A DNA stretch of 64,000 bases, taken from contig JAUJNG010000022.1 in the NCBI GenBank assembly GCA_030448265.1, forward strand, positions 1-64,000. The letters run 5' to 3'. Every line of letters begins with the position of its first letter. Position 1 is the stretch's first letter. The translations under genes and the position numbers were made by a program. This DNA comes from Abditibacterium sp. (GTDB taxonomy: Bacteria > Armatimonadota > Abditibacteriia > Abditibacteriales > Abditibacteriaceae). Under the pieces are notes generated by a model. That model was not told the origin of the DNA. It was given only the letters and a program-made list of their open reading frames with translations, and did no database searches. Shown one piece after another: positions 41,413-49,260 of the stretch.

Positions 41413-42501
41413 TTACATTCCGCCCGTGGTGCCGCCACCCATGGTGCCACCTGTGGTGCCGCCGCCCATGGTGCCACCTGTGGTGCCGCCACCCATGGTG
41501 CCGCCGCCCATAGCGCCGCCACCCATGGTGCCGCCGCCCATAGCGCCGCCACCCATAGCGTCATTGTTCATCATGCCAGGCGTGGTGTAGGTCATGTAGC
41601 CGGAATTCATGGCCGCCATCTCTTCAGGCGTGCGATTGTCGCTGCCCATGACGTTGAAACCAAAAAGCGTGCCTTTGCTGGTCGTGTTCACGCGGCCAAA
41701 TCCAAGCGGGCCAAGAGCACGGCCATTCACCGCGATGCCGGTGCCGATGAGGCGCGTGGTGTAGGGAGTGAGCGAACCGTAGCGGGGCGCTTCGGGAAGC
41801 CCATAGGCCACCACGGAGGCGCCTCTCATCAGCGGCGTGACGCGTTCAGGCGCCATCGAAGCCTGCACCAAACGGTTTTCGCGCGGCACGCGGACGATGG
41901 TGTTATTGTCCAGAACGAGCGCCAAAACTTCGCCCCTCATCGGGTCGGAGATGTATCCGGTTAGTGTGCCTTCGACACGCATCGACTTGGCGCCGATCAT
42001 GGTGTAAGGCTCGGATTTCAGGATGTCGAGGTCGGAGACCATCATCGGCATCATCATCGCGGTCGGCGTGGGCATGGTGGTTCCCATGCCGGCCAGATCG
42101 TAGCGCGTCATGCCGCCCATCATTGAGGAAGTGACGAAGACCGAAGCGGTCGAGCCAACCGGATAAGTAGCGGTCAGGTTCTGCGCCATCGAAGGCGAGA
42201 AACGCACCATGCGGATGCCGTCGGCGGTCTGCACGTCCATCGCGGTCACGAAACCGGAACGATCCACATAGTAGCGCAGCACGGTGCCCGTGACCTGCAT
42301 CGGCATCATCGAAGGCATGGCGGACGAGTCCATCATGGCGCCATTGTTCATGGTGCCAGTGCCCATAGTGCCATTGTTCATAGTGCCGCCGCCCATCGCG
42401 CCGCCATCCATCGCGGTCTGGGCCTGGGCGCTAACGCCACACATGACAATCGCACCGGCGGCGATTCCCAACGACAAGGTTTTCAAAATTGATTTTTTCA
42501 T
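41413..42501 (-). CDS. Exported Met/Gly-rich repeat protein
   Basis: A 362-residue exported protein. The signal peptide is MKKSILKTLSLGIAAGAIVM... ending at AQAQ. Two Met/Gly-rich stretches flank a folded middle: residues 30-60 (DGGAMGGGTMNNGTMGTGTM) and the last 50 residues (GGGAMGGGTMGGGTTGG repeats). The middle (about 65-310) contains two related beta-type segments (VTGTVLRYYVDRSGFVTAMD, and MRVEGTLTGYISDPMRGEVLALVL). Met-rich repeats may bind copper or serve as a flexible adhesive tail. No family recognised. Confidence 0.75.
   Translation of the reverse strand: MKKSILKTLSLGIAAGAIVMCGVSAQAQTAMDGGAMGGGTMNNGTMGTGTMNNGAMMDSSAMPSMMPMQVTGTVLRYYVDRSGFVTAMDVQTADGIRMVRFSPSMAQNLTATYPVGSTASVFVTSSMMGGMTRYDLAGMGTTMPTPTAMMMPMMVSDLDILKSEPYTMIGAKSMRVEGTLTGYISDPMRGEVLALVLDNNTIVRVPRENRLVQASMAPERVTPLMRGASVVAYGLPEAPRYGSLTPYTTRLIGTGIAVNGRALGPLGFGRVNTTSKGTLFGFNVMGSDNRTPEEMAAMNSGYMTYTTPGMMNNDAMGGGAMGGGTMGGGAMGGGTMGGGTTGGTMGGGTTGGTMGGGTTGGM
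41421..41570 (-). repeat. Tandem Gly-Met coding repeat
   Basis: Repeats of about 12-18 bp (GGCGGCACCATGGGT on the coding strand) encode GGGTMGGGAMGGG and GGTTGGTM units. Copy number is likely to vary between strains. Confidence 0.85.
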
Positions 42502-42631
42502 GCTTTTCTTCTCCAAAGGTGTTCTACGAAGTGAGAGGTGCCGCCTTGCGGCGCAGCAACCGAAAATTGCAAATCGAATGCCCAAGATCGGCGGCTGGGT
42601 CGAAAAACCAACACTTCCAACCAACACAGCC

Positions 42632-43339
42632 TTAAACACCGCGCTTATTTCCCCACAGCAAAACATGGAGCTGGGGCAAAATCGTGGCGCCAAACCAGCC
42701 GTCGCGCGCCGCGCGATCCAGCAGCCATTCGAGGCGCCGCGCTAAATCGTTTGCATCGGCTTCGGCGCCGTTTTGCGGCGACGGATTGCCGACCGACAGG
42801 TAAAACGGAATTTCGGGATGCAAAGCGTGAACGCGCCGCGCGAAAGCGTAATCGGCCTCGTCGAAAACCACGACTTTGAGCGAAATCTGCGGGCCGTTTT
42901 GGGCCGCGTCGAGACACTCGCGCAGTTTCTCGGCGCGAAATTCCATGCGCGACGACGGCGGTTTAGGCGATAAAATCAGGAAATCGAGCTGGGAAAACCA
43001 GTTTTGCGCGCGCGATGCCTGAGTTTCGAGCGCGAAGTTGTGGCCGCGCGAATGTCCCAAATCGAGAAGCGGCTGGAGCGGCTGCAACGCCGGATTGCCG
43101 CCCGAAAGCGTGATCAGAATCGGATGGCCGCCGCTCAATTTTTCGACTTCGCCCACAATTTCGGCGGGCGAACGCGGCGTCCAGTCGCCTTTGTGCTGCG
43201 GCAAAACGGCGTAAAGCGTATCACAAAAATCACAGCGAAAATCGCACCCGCCGGTGCGAACGAACACTGTCGCGCGCCCGATGAGACTACCTTCGCCTTG
43301 AATGGTCGGCCCGAAAATTTCGGAAATGAGAATGGACAT
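42632..43339 (-). CDS. queE: 7-carboxy-7-deazaguanine synthase
   Basis: A 235-residue radical SAM enzyme of queuosine biosynthesis that turns 6-carboxy-tetrahydropterin into 7-carboxy-7-deazaguanine. The Cys motif is CDFRCDFC (CxxxCxxC) at about residues 32-39; MSILISEIFGPTIQGEGSLIG is the family's typical start, and ITLSGGNPALQ supplies the SAM-binding GGE-like loop as GGN. It forms the end of an operon with queC, with two small paralogous membrane genes between them. Confidence 0.94.
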   Translation of the reverse strand: MSILISEIFGPTIQGEGSLIGRATVFVRTGGCDFRCDFCDTLYAVLPQHKGDWTPRSPAEIVGEVEKLSGGHPILITLSGGNPALQPLQPLLDLGHSRGHNFALETQASRAQNWFSQLDFLILSPKPPSSRMEFRAEKLRECLDAAQNGPQISLKVVVFDEADYAFARRVHALHPEIPFYLSVGNPSPQNGAEADANDLARRLEWLLDRAARDGWFGATILPQLHVLLWGNKRGV

Positions 43340-43861
43340 TTAAAACTCGCGTTTTTGGAGCAGAAGACGCAGCGGATTGTCAGCGGGCGCCAACTCCTCG
43401 ACGGCGCGGGCGAAACCTTTTGCGTCTCTCAAAATGAGCGGTAGCCAGATGAAATTGCGCTTCTGGGGCGTTGAGATCAAGAGATAAGGCAGGCCCAGCC
43501 AGAAGAATCTCGCCGTGTGAATTTGTGACCATTCAACCTCGCGACTGACGCTCCAAAAACTGCTGCTTTTTAAGCCGCGAGTGCCGACTTTGACGGGCGT
43601 AAGCCAATACATCGACAAGGATTCCAGGACACCGGCGACAATGCCGCCAATAAGTCCGGCCACCATCGCGCCACCGATGATTTCCTCTTGAAATTGGCTT
43701 TGAATGACAATTGAAAGAATCAGCAGAAACGACAGGCCCACAGGGAGTCCCACCAACAGCGATACCAGAAAACAACGCCAGAAACGGACGCGAAAGATGC
43801 GCTCGTCTTCGGGCGACGAAGTATCCGGCGCCTCAAACGGATCGGAAATTGGGGGTTTCAT
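43340..43861 (-). CDS. Membrane protein, paralogue of its upstream neighbour
   Basis: A 173-residue protein with two membrane helices (about residues 30-52 and 64-85) and a C-terminal soluble domain that reads PYLLISTPQKRNFIWLPLILRDAKGFARAVEELAPADNPLR. Start at MKPPISD, with ATGA overlap with the gene before it. The C-terminal half is clearly related to that of the neighbour (both end with PADNPLR). The queE start follows immediately at 43339. It may resemble bacterial PH-like membrane proteins; this is a guess. Confidence 0.75.
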   Translation of the reverse strand: MKPPISDPFEAPDTSSPEDERIFRVRFWRCFLVSLLVGLPVGLSFLLILSIVIQSQFQEEIIGGAMVAGLIGGIVAGVLESLSMYWLTPVKVGTRGLKSSSFWSVSREVEWSQIHTARFFWLGLPYLLISTPQKRNFIWLPLILRDAKGFARAVEELAPADNPLRLLLQKREF

Positions 43862-44370
43862 GGCTCGAAATAGCGCCGCAACGGGTTGTCTGCGGGCACC
43901 CATTCGCGCACGCGCGCTTCGAATTCGCTCTGCTGCACCAGAAAAAGCGGCACCCACACGATGTGGCGCGCCTGGTGGGTCGAAACGCGCAGCATCGGCG
44001 TGAAGAGGAGCCAGCGAATCGGCGACACGCTCACAATTTCGTCGAAGGGCACCACGCGCGCCAGGCCCCAGAAGTTGCGGGCGCGCAGGGCGTGGTCGTT
44101 GAGCAGAATCGGAAAAAAACGCGCCACAATCGCCGCCGAAACGAGGGCGCCGGCGCTGATTTTAAACGCCAAAACCAAAAATGCGTAAAACCGCAGGGGC
44201 GTGGGCCCGTAAATCGCGAAAAGCAGGAGCGGCACCACGCCCGAAACGCTTTGCGCGAGCGCGAAGGGCGCGAATCTGAGGTGAAACGCGCGCCCCTCGA
44301 ACGCGCCGCGCGGCGCAAGGCTTTCCACCGCGCGGCGCCACGGGCGCGCAAATCCTCTTTCAAGCGGCAT
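43858..44370 (-). CDS. Membrane protein, paralogue of its downstream neighbour
   Basis: A 170-residue protein with two membrane helices (about 40-62 and 70-93, FYAFLVLAFKISAGALVSAA...) and a soluble end: RWLLFTPMLRVSTHQARHIVWVPLFLVQQSEFEARVREWVPADNPLR. Start at MPLERGF (44370), overlapping the queC stop by 11 bases; MSPIRPF at 44391 is the alternative. The pair seems to result from a tandem duplication inside a queuosine operon. Function unknown. Confidence 0.72.
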   Translation of the reverse strand: MPLERGFARPWRRAVESLAPRGAFEGRAFHLRFAPFALAQSVSGVVPLLLFAIYGPTPLRFYAFLVLAFKISAGALVSAAIVARFFPILLNDHALRARNFWGLARVVPFDEIVSVSPIRWLLFTPMLRVSTHQARHIVWVPLFLVQQSEFEARVREWVPADNPLRRYFEP

Positions 44371-45034
44371 AAACGGTCGGATCGGCGACATTGGCTTTGG
44401 CAAACGATTCCCGTCTTTCCACACAAGTCCCACATTTCCCGCAATGCACTTCGCCGCCTTCGTAGCAGCTCCAGGTTTGCGCGAACGGGACGCCGATTTT
44501 GGCGCCCTGACGCACGATGCCGCCTTTATCGGTCTTGGAAAAGGGCGCATAAAGTTTGAGTTCTTTGTCGCCGAAGCCTTCAATCGCTTTCTTTTGCATT
44601 TTCTCGAAAATTTCCAGAAATTCGGGGCGGCAGTCGGGATAAATATGGTGGTCGCCGCCATGCACGCCAATCGCCACGAGTTGCGCCTCGCGCGACACCG
44701 CCGCGCCGTAGGCGAGGCTCAAAAAGATCGCGTTGCGATTGGGCACGACCGTCACCGCCATATTCTCCGCCGCGTAATGCCCGTGCGGAACCGCGACACT
44801 CGCATCGGTGAGCGCCGAGCCGCCGATGAGCGGCGCCAGACTCCTCAAATCGACCAGATTGAACGCGGCGCCCAGACGAGTGGCGCAGTCGCGGGCAAAT
44901 TGCAGTTCCTTGGAATGTTTCTGGCCGTAATCGAACGCGAGAATATGCAGTTCGTAGCCTTGCGACGCGAGCAGATGAGCCAGCGTGACGGAATCGAGTC
45001 CGCCCGAAACAATGGCGATGGCGCGTTTTTTCAT
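44360..45034 (-). CDS. queC: 7-cyano-7-deazaguanine synthase
   Basis: A 224-residue ATP-dependent enzyme forming preQ0. The PP-loop is VSGGLDSVT near residues 9-17; FDYGQKHSKEL follows; GVHGGDHHIYPDCRPEF and the zinc site CYEGGEVHCGKCGTCVERRESF (four Cys) are all present. Start at ATG 45034; a TTG two codons upstream is less likely. First gene of a queC-x-y-queE unit; queuosine modifies G34 of tRNAs such as tRNA-Asn(GTT), present at 5865. Confidence 0.96.
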   Translation of the reverse strand: MKKRAIAIVSGGLDSVTLAHLLASQGYELHILAFDYGQKHSKELQFARDCATRLGAAFNLVDLRSLAPLIGGSALTDASVAVPHGHYAAENMAVTVVPNRNAIFLSLAYGAAVSREAQLVAIGVHGGDHHIYPDCRPEFLEIFEKMQKKAIEGFGDKELKLYAPFSKTDKGGIVRQGAKIGVPFAQTWSCYEGGEVHCGKCGTCVERRESFAKANVADPTVYAA

Positions 45035-45051
45035 AGTCAAAAGAATAACAA

Positions 45052-45117
45052 GCTGGGTGGTTAGGTAGTTGGGTGGTTAGGTGGTTAATCAACCACCCAA
45101 CTACCCAACCACCCAGC
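45052..45117. repeat. Inverted repeat, 27-bp arms (GGGTGGTTAGG type)
   Basis: Arms 45052-45078 and 45091-45117 pair with one mismatch (GCTGGGTGGTTAGGTAGTTG...). It separates the divergent queC and murC genes, so it covers both promoter regions and is unlikely to be a terminator here. Confidence 0.9.
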
Positions 45118-45161
45118 CACCCCCTATATTGAAAGGGGCTTAATTCGACGGATTTTTCATT

Positions 45162-46625
45162 ATGCGCTGGCGCGAACTGCTGCAACTCAATCAGGATTTT
45201 CCGCTTTCTCCCAATTTTTTCGACCATCCGCGCCGCGTTCATTTCATCGGCGTAGGCGGCATCGGCATGAGCGCGCTCGCGCTGCTTTTGAAATCGCGCG
45301 GCCACGAAGTTTCCGGCTCCGACGCCAGCGATTCGGCGATGCTGGCGCAACTGCGAGACGCGGGCATCGAATGTTTCGTCGGGCAGAAGGCGGACAATTT
45401 GGGCGACAGTGAAGCGATTTTCTATTCCTCGGCGATTGCGAGCGACAACCCCGAATTCGCCGCCGCGACGCAAAAGAATCTCCCCCAATGGCATCGTTCG
45501 CAGCTTCTGGCGCATTTCGTCAACGGCGCCAAAACTTCGATTGCCGTGTCCGGCACGCACGGCAAAAGCACCACGAGCGCGATGATCGCGCACATTTTGA
45601 CTGAGTGCGGTCACAACCCGACGGCGATTCTGGGCGCGATTTATCCGCCGTTCGGCTCGAATTTGCGCGTGGGAAATCCCGATTTAATCGTGGTCGAAGC
45701 CGACGAATCGGACGGCTCGTTCACGCTTCTCAAACCAAGCGTCGCGGTGGTTTTGAATGTCGAGCCGGAGCATTTGGAGAATTACGACGAAAGCGAAGAG
45801 GAACTTTGGCGGGCGTTTGAGATGTTTGGGCAACAACAGCCGGTTATGAGAGTTTTGAATGCAGATGATTTACAACTCGAACAGAAACTAAATATAAACG
45901 GCGACGATTTCACCTACGGTTTAGAAAGCCCTGCTCAATTGGTAGCCAGTAATGTTGTCGAAAGCGCGGGGAAAGTCAGTTTCGACTTGGAGTGGTTCGA
46001 TGATGTGATGTCTAATGCTACTTTGCTGGTGCCTGGAAAGCACAACGTGAGCAATGCATTGGCGGCAGTTGGTGCTTCATGGTGTTCGCTTCCCATATCA
46101 TCAGGGCCAATTCATGAAGTAGTAAGCAACGAATTTGCTGCGCTGATCAAGCCATTATCAACTTTCGCCGGAACCCTGCGCCGTTTCGAGCGCAAAGGCG
46201 AAGCGCGAAACATCGTCGTTTACGATGATTACGGCCACCATCCCACCGAAGTGCGCGCCACGCTCGACGCCGCCAGAGAGTTTTTAGGTCGGCCCCTGGC
46301 GGTGGTGTTTCAGCCGCATCGCTATTCGCGCACCCTCGCGCTGCACCGCGAATTCGGCCCCGCTTTCCAGAGCGCCGATAAAATCATCATCACGCAGCTT
46401 TATTCGGCTTATGAAGAACCCATTGAAGGTGTGTCGGGGCGAATGGTTTTCGATGCGGTGCGCGAAAATTTTCCCGAAAAAACGGTTTTTTACGCCGAAA
46501 ATCTGGCGGAAGCGAAGCGAATCGCGCTCGAAATTCTGGAAAGCGGCGACGCGCTGTTGACGATGGGCGCGGGCGACATCACCAAACTAGGGCCACAGAT
46601 TTTGGAGGACTTGGCGAAAGATTGA
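45162..46625 (+). CDS. murC: UDP-N-acetylmuramate-L-alanine ligase
   Basis: A 487-residue cytoplasmic ligase adding L-Ala to UDP-MurNAc. The Rossmann start HFIGVGGIGMSALALLLKSRGHEVSGSD, ATP-binding SGTHGKSTTSAMIAH, VEADESDGSF, and the C-terminal DDYGHHPTEVRATL are typical. About 330 bases in the middle (45838-46165) have clearly lower GC and different codon choice than the flanks, suggesting a recombined patch. First of a division cluster: murC-murB-ddl-ftsQ. Confidence 0.96.
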   Translation: MRWRELLQLNQDFPLSPNFFDHPRRVHFIGVGGIGMSALALLLKSRGHEVSGSDASDSAMLAQLRDAGIECFVGQKADNLGDSEAIFYSSAIASDNPEFAAATQKNLPQWHRSQLLAHFVNGAKTSIAVSGTHGKSTTSAMIAHILTECGHNPTAILGAIYPPFGSNLRVGNPDLIVVEADESDGSFTLLKPSVAVVLNVEPEHLENYDESEEELWRAFEMFGQQQPVMRVLNADDLQLEQKLNINGDDFTYGLESPAQLVASNVVESAGKVSFDLEWFDDVMSNATLLVPGKHNVSNALAAVGASWCSLPISSGPIHEVVSNEFAALIKPLSTFAGTLRRFERKGEARNIVVYDDYGHHPTEVRATLDAAREFLGRPLAVVFQPHRYSRTLALHREFGPAFQSADKIIITQLYSAYEEPIEGVSGRMVFDAVRENFPEKTVFYAENLAEAKRIALEILESGDALLTMGAGDITKLGPQILEDLAKD

Positions 46626-46641
46626 GACTACCCGCCTGCGG

Positions 46642-46820
46642 CGGCCCTCACCCGTCGCTTCGCGCCACCCACGCCCAGAGGGCACCCGCGCAAGCGGGAG
46701 AAGGACAACTCTCACTTTCGTTCACTGATTTCACTTGGTTCAAATTGGGCGCTTTGTCCTTCTCCCGCTTGCGCGGGTGCCCTCTGGGCGTGGGTGGCGC
46801 GAAGCGACGGGTGAGGGCCG
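46642..46820. repeat. Perfect 67-bp inverted repeat
   Basis: Arms 46642-46708 and 46754-46820 are complementary over 67 bp without mismatch (CGGCCCTCACCCGTCGCTTC...). It is the longest in the window and lies between murC and murB. The words GTCGCCCAGAGGGCACCC-like and CGGGTGAGGG recur at 32396-32576. Confidence 0.95.
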
Positions 46821-46844
46821 CGGAGCGGCTAATCTCAAAATTTC

Positions 46845-47770
46845 ATGCAATCTCTCGAAACTCTCCAGCAACTCCCCTTCGTCTCCCCCAACGAGCCGCT
46901 TGCCAGACACACCACCATCAAAGCGGGCGGCGCCGCCAAAATTTGGGTCGAGCCGCAAAACGAAACTGAATTAGTCGAATTTCTGCGCCTCAACGCCCAA
47001 TTGGGCGTGCCGCTTTTCGTTCTGGGCGCCGGATCAAATATTGTCCCTTCCGATGCGGGTTTCGAAGGCGTGATTTTGCATCTCGGCAAAGGTTTTGAAA
47101 CCTCGCGCGTTGAAGAAAACCAACTCATCGCGGGCGGCGCGGCTTATTTGCCCCGCCTTACCAAATTCGCGCTCGAAAACCGATTAGGCAATTTCGAGTG
47201 GGCCTGTGGCGTGCCAGGAAGCGTCGGCGGCAGCGTGTGGGGCAACGCCGGAGCGCGCGGCTGGAACGGAGCGAATTTCGAGAGCCGCGACAGCGCCGCC
47301 GATTTCGCGGGCGCCATCGCCTTCGACCGTCAAGGAAACCGTGTTGAACTGGGTCAAAACGACGTGCAGTTCGCCTATCGCAAATCGAGTCTGGGCGATT
47401 TAATCGTTGTCGAAGCGCGTTTTTCGCTTCTGCCGCTTTCCGAGGCAGAAGCCAAAAAGCGCAAGGAAATCGTGCGCGAACTGCTCGAACGGCGCCGCGC
47501 GACGCAGCCGGCGAACGCGGCGTCGGCGGGCTGCATCTGGAAAATCCCAAGGTCGTTGGCTGCGCGGGCGCGGGCGCGCTCATCGAAGGGTTGGGACTCA
47601 AAGGAAAAACTCTGGGCGGCGCGCAGGTGAGCGAGATTCACGGCAATTTCGTCATCAACGCGGGCGGCGCCAGCGCGGGCGATATTCGCGCTCTGGTCGC
47701 GCAAATCGAGGCCGAAGTGCGCCAGAAAACCGGTATCGAACTCGAACGCGAAGCGCGATTTTTAGATTGA
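46845..47770 (+). pseudogene. murB: UDP-N-acetylenolpyruvoylglucosamine reductase, 1-nt frameshift
   Basis: The frame from MQSLETLQQLPFVSPNEPLARHTTI has the FAD-binding GAGSNIVPSDAGF and CGVPGSVGGSVWGNAGA, up to NAASAGCIWK. There, at an AAAA run (47541-47544), the frame is lost; one added base gives CIWKNPKVVGCAGAGALIEGLGLKGKTLGGAQVSEIHGNF to the TGA at 47770, a normal 308-residue MurB with the SAGC-type active site. MurB is needed for peptidoglycan, so a missing A in the run is most simply a sequencing error. Confidence 0.9.
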
Positions 47771-47870
47771 TACTCAATGGCATTTTAGAGGGCAAATGAA
47801 GGAAAGAAATACGGAGAGCAATAGTTGGGTAAGGGAAGATTTATAAAGAACAGTTCTTTGATAGCCGAAA

Positions 47871-48137
47871 ATGATGAAAAAACGTCTACGCTACCTTTAT
47901 GATGAGGGATATTTCGATTGGCGCAATCCGTTTGCTCTGGCTGCTTACAGTTTGGCTCTTTCTCTGTTCTTGATAGTCATTTTATTTACAGTCAAAGAGC
48001 GTCCTTTAGGGCTATGGCAGGTTGCAATTGCAATCTGGGTTTTTACCGCAGGGATTGCCCTTTTTTGTGTGGCCATCATAATTACCGGTGCCATTGATCG
48101 AATGAAAATGGGAAGTGGTGAAGAAGAAAAACTTTAA
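47871..48137 (+). CDS. Small two-helix membrane protein
   Basis: An 88-residue protein with two long membrane helices (about residues 21-42 and 48-75) and charged ends (MMKKRLRYLYDEGYFDWRN, and KMGSGEEEKL). Lower GC than the flanking division genes. No family recognised. It stands between murB and ddl in the same direction; nothing shows that it takes part in wall synthesis. Confidence 0.65.
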   Translation: MMKKRLRYLYDEGYFDWRNPFALAAYSLALSLFLIVILFTVKERPLGLWQVAIAIWVFTAGIALFCVAIIITGAIDRMKMGSGEEEKL

Positions 48138-48180
48138 GAAATCTGCTTCTTCCTTCACATCCCTCTTAAAAACTCTCACC

Positions 48181-49200
48181 ATGACTGACAAAAAAATTTC
48201 CGTCGCCGTTTTGATGGGCGGCGACTCCTCCGAGCGCTCCGTCTCCTTTTCATCGGGCCGCGCCGTCGCCGACGCGCTGAATCCTGAAAAATATCTCGTC
48301 ACCTGCTTCGATGTTTCCGATTTGGGGCACAGAGGCGATATTTCGCGCTCTGATGCGATGGGGCGCAGACCGCGTCACGCCATTTTTCCGGTCGCGTGGG
48401 ATCATCTCGCTCAGGCGCTCTACACCAACGGTTTCGACGCCGTTTTCCCGCTTTTGCACGGCGGGCGCGGCGAGGACGGCACGCTGCAAACGCTTTTGGA
48501 AATCGCCGATTTGAATTATGTCGGAAGTCCGGCGCGCGCCTGCGCAATTGCCATCGACAAGCCGCTTTGCAAAGCCTATCTGCGCGATTTCGGCATCGAA
48601 GCGCCGCGCGGCGCCTTTGTTGCGGCGGTTGAAGAGTTGGAAGCGGTCGAAATTGGGTTTCCCTGCGTCGTGAAACCGGCGGCGGGCGGCAGTTCGGTTG
48701 GAACTTCGATTTTGCGCGAGGGCGACGCGCAAACCCTGCAAAATGCCGTCGCCAAAGCTCTTCTGGACGGTTCGGGCGCGCTGGTGGAAGAGTGGGTCGA
48801 GGGCGTCGAAGTGACGTGCGCCGTCGTGGGCGAAGGCGCGGGCGCGCGGGCGCTGCCCTCAATTGAAATCGTGCCGCAACTGGGCGGCGGATGGTTTGAT
48901 TTCGAGGCCAAATACGCTGCGGGCGGCTCGTCGCATCTCATTCCGCCGCGTTTGGATGAAGTGGTTCAGCGCGACATCGAGCGGCAATCGCTGCTGGCGC
49001 ATCGCGCTCTGGGCGCGCGCGGCGTGACGCGCAGCGATTTCATCGTCACCGGCGCGGGAAAATCGCTTTATCTCGAAACCAACACCACGCCTGGCATGAC
49101 CGAAACCTCGCTGGTGCCCGATGCGGCGCGCGCGGCGGGGATGGAATTTGGCGCTTTGATCGAAAAACTTTTGGAAATGGCACTTCCGGCGCGGTTGTAG
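48181..49200 (+). CDS. ddl: D-alanine-D-alanine ligase
   Basis: A 339-residue ATP-grasp ligase making D-Ala-D-Ala for peptidoglycan. VAVLMGGDSSERSVSFSSG, FPLLHGGRGEDGTLQ, CVVKPAAGGSSVGTS, EEWVEGVEVTCAVVG and LETNTTPGMTETSLVP (metal-binding end) are all present. Start at MTDKKIS (48181); 22 upstream in-frame codons were left out for lack of similarity. Followed by ftsQ. Confidence 0.96.
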   Translation: MTDKKISVAVLMGGDSSERSVSFSSGRAVADALNPEKYLVTCFDVSDLGHRGDISRSDAMGRRPRHAIFPVAWDHLAQALYTNGFDAVFPLLHGGRGEDGTLQTLLEIADLNYVGSPARACAIAIDKPLCKAYLRDFGIEAPRGAFVAAVEELEAVEIGFPCVVKPAAGGSSVGTSILREGDAQTLQNAVAKALLDGSGALVEEWVEGVEVTCAVVGEGAGARALPSIEIVPQLGGGWFDFEAKYAAGGSSHLIPPRLDEVVQRDIERQSLLAHRALGARGVTRSDFIVTGAGKSLYLETNTTPGMTETSLVPDAARAAGMEFGALIEKLLEMALPARL

Positions 49201-49260
49201 GGGCGGCGCGGGTTTATAATCGTAAAGGGGAAATTCTTTGCCCCTTTTTGGAATTGTCTC

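Noticed and set aside
41421..41570. CRISPR-like array
   Set aside because: The repeats are in frame, 12-18 bp, without spacers, and encode Gly-Met units.
46622..46969. Protein frame across the murC-murB gap
   Set aside because: It is a translation of the 67-bp palindrome and the start of murB in the wrong frame.
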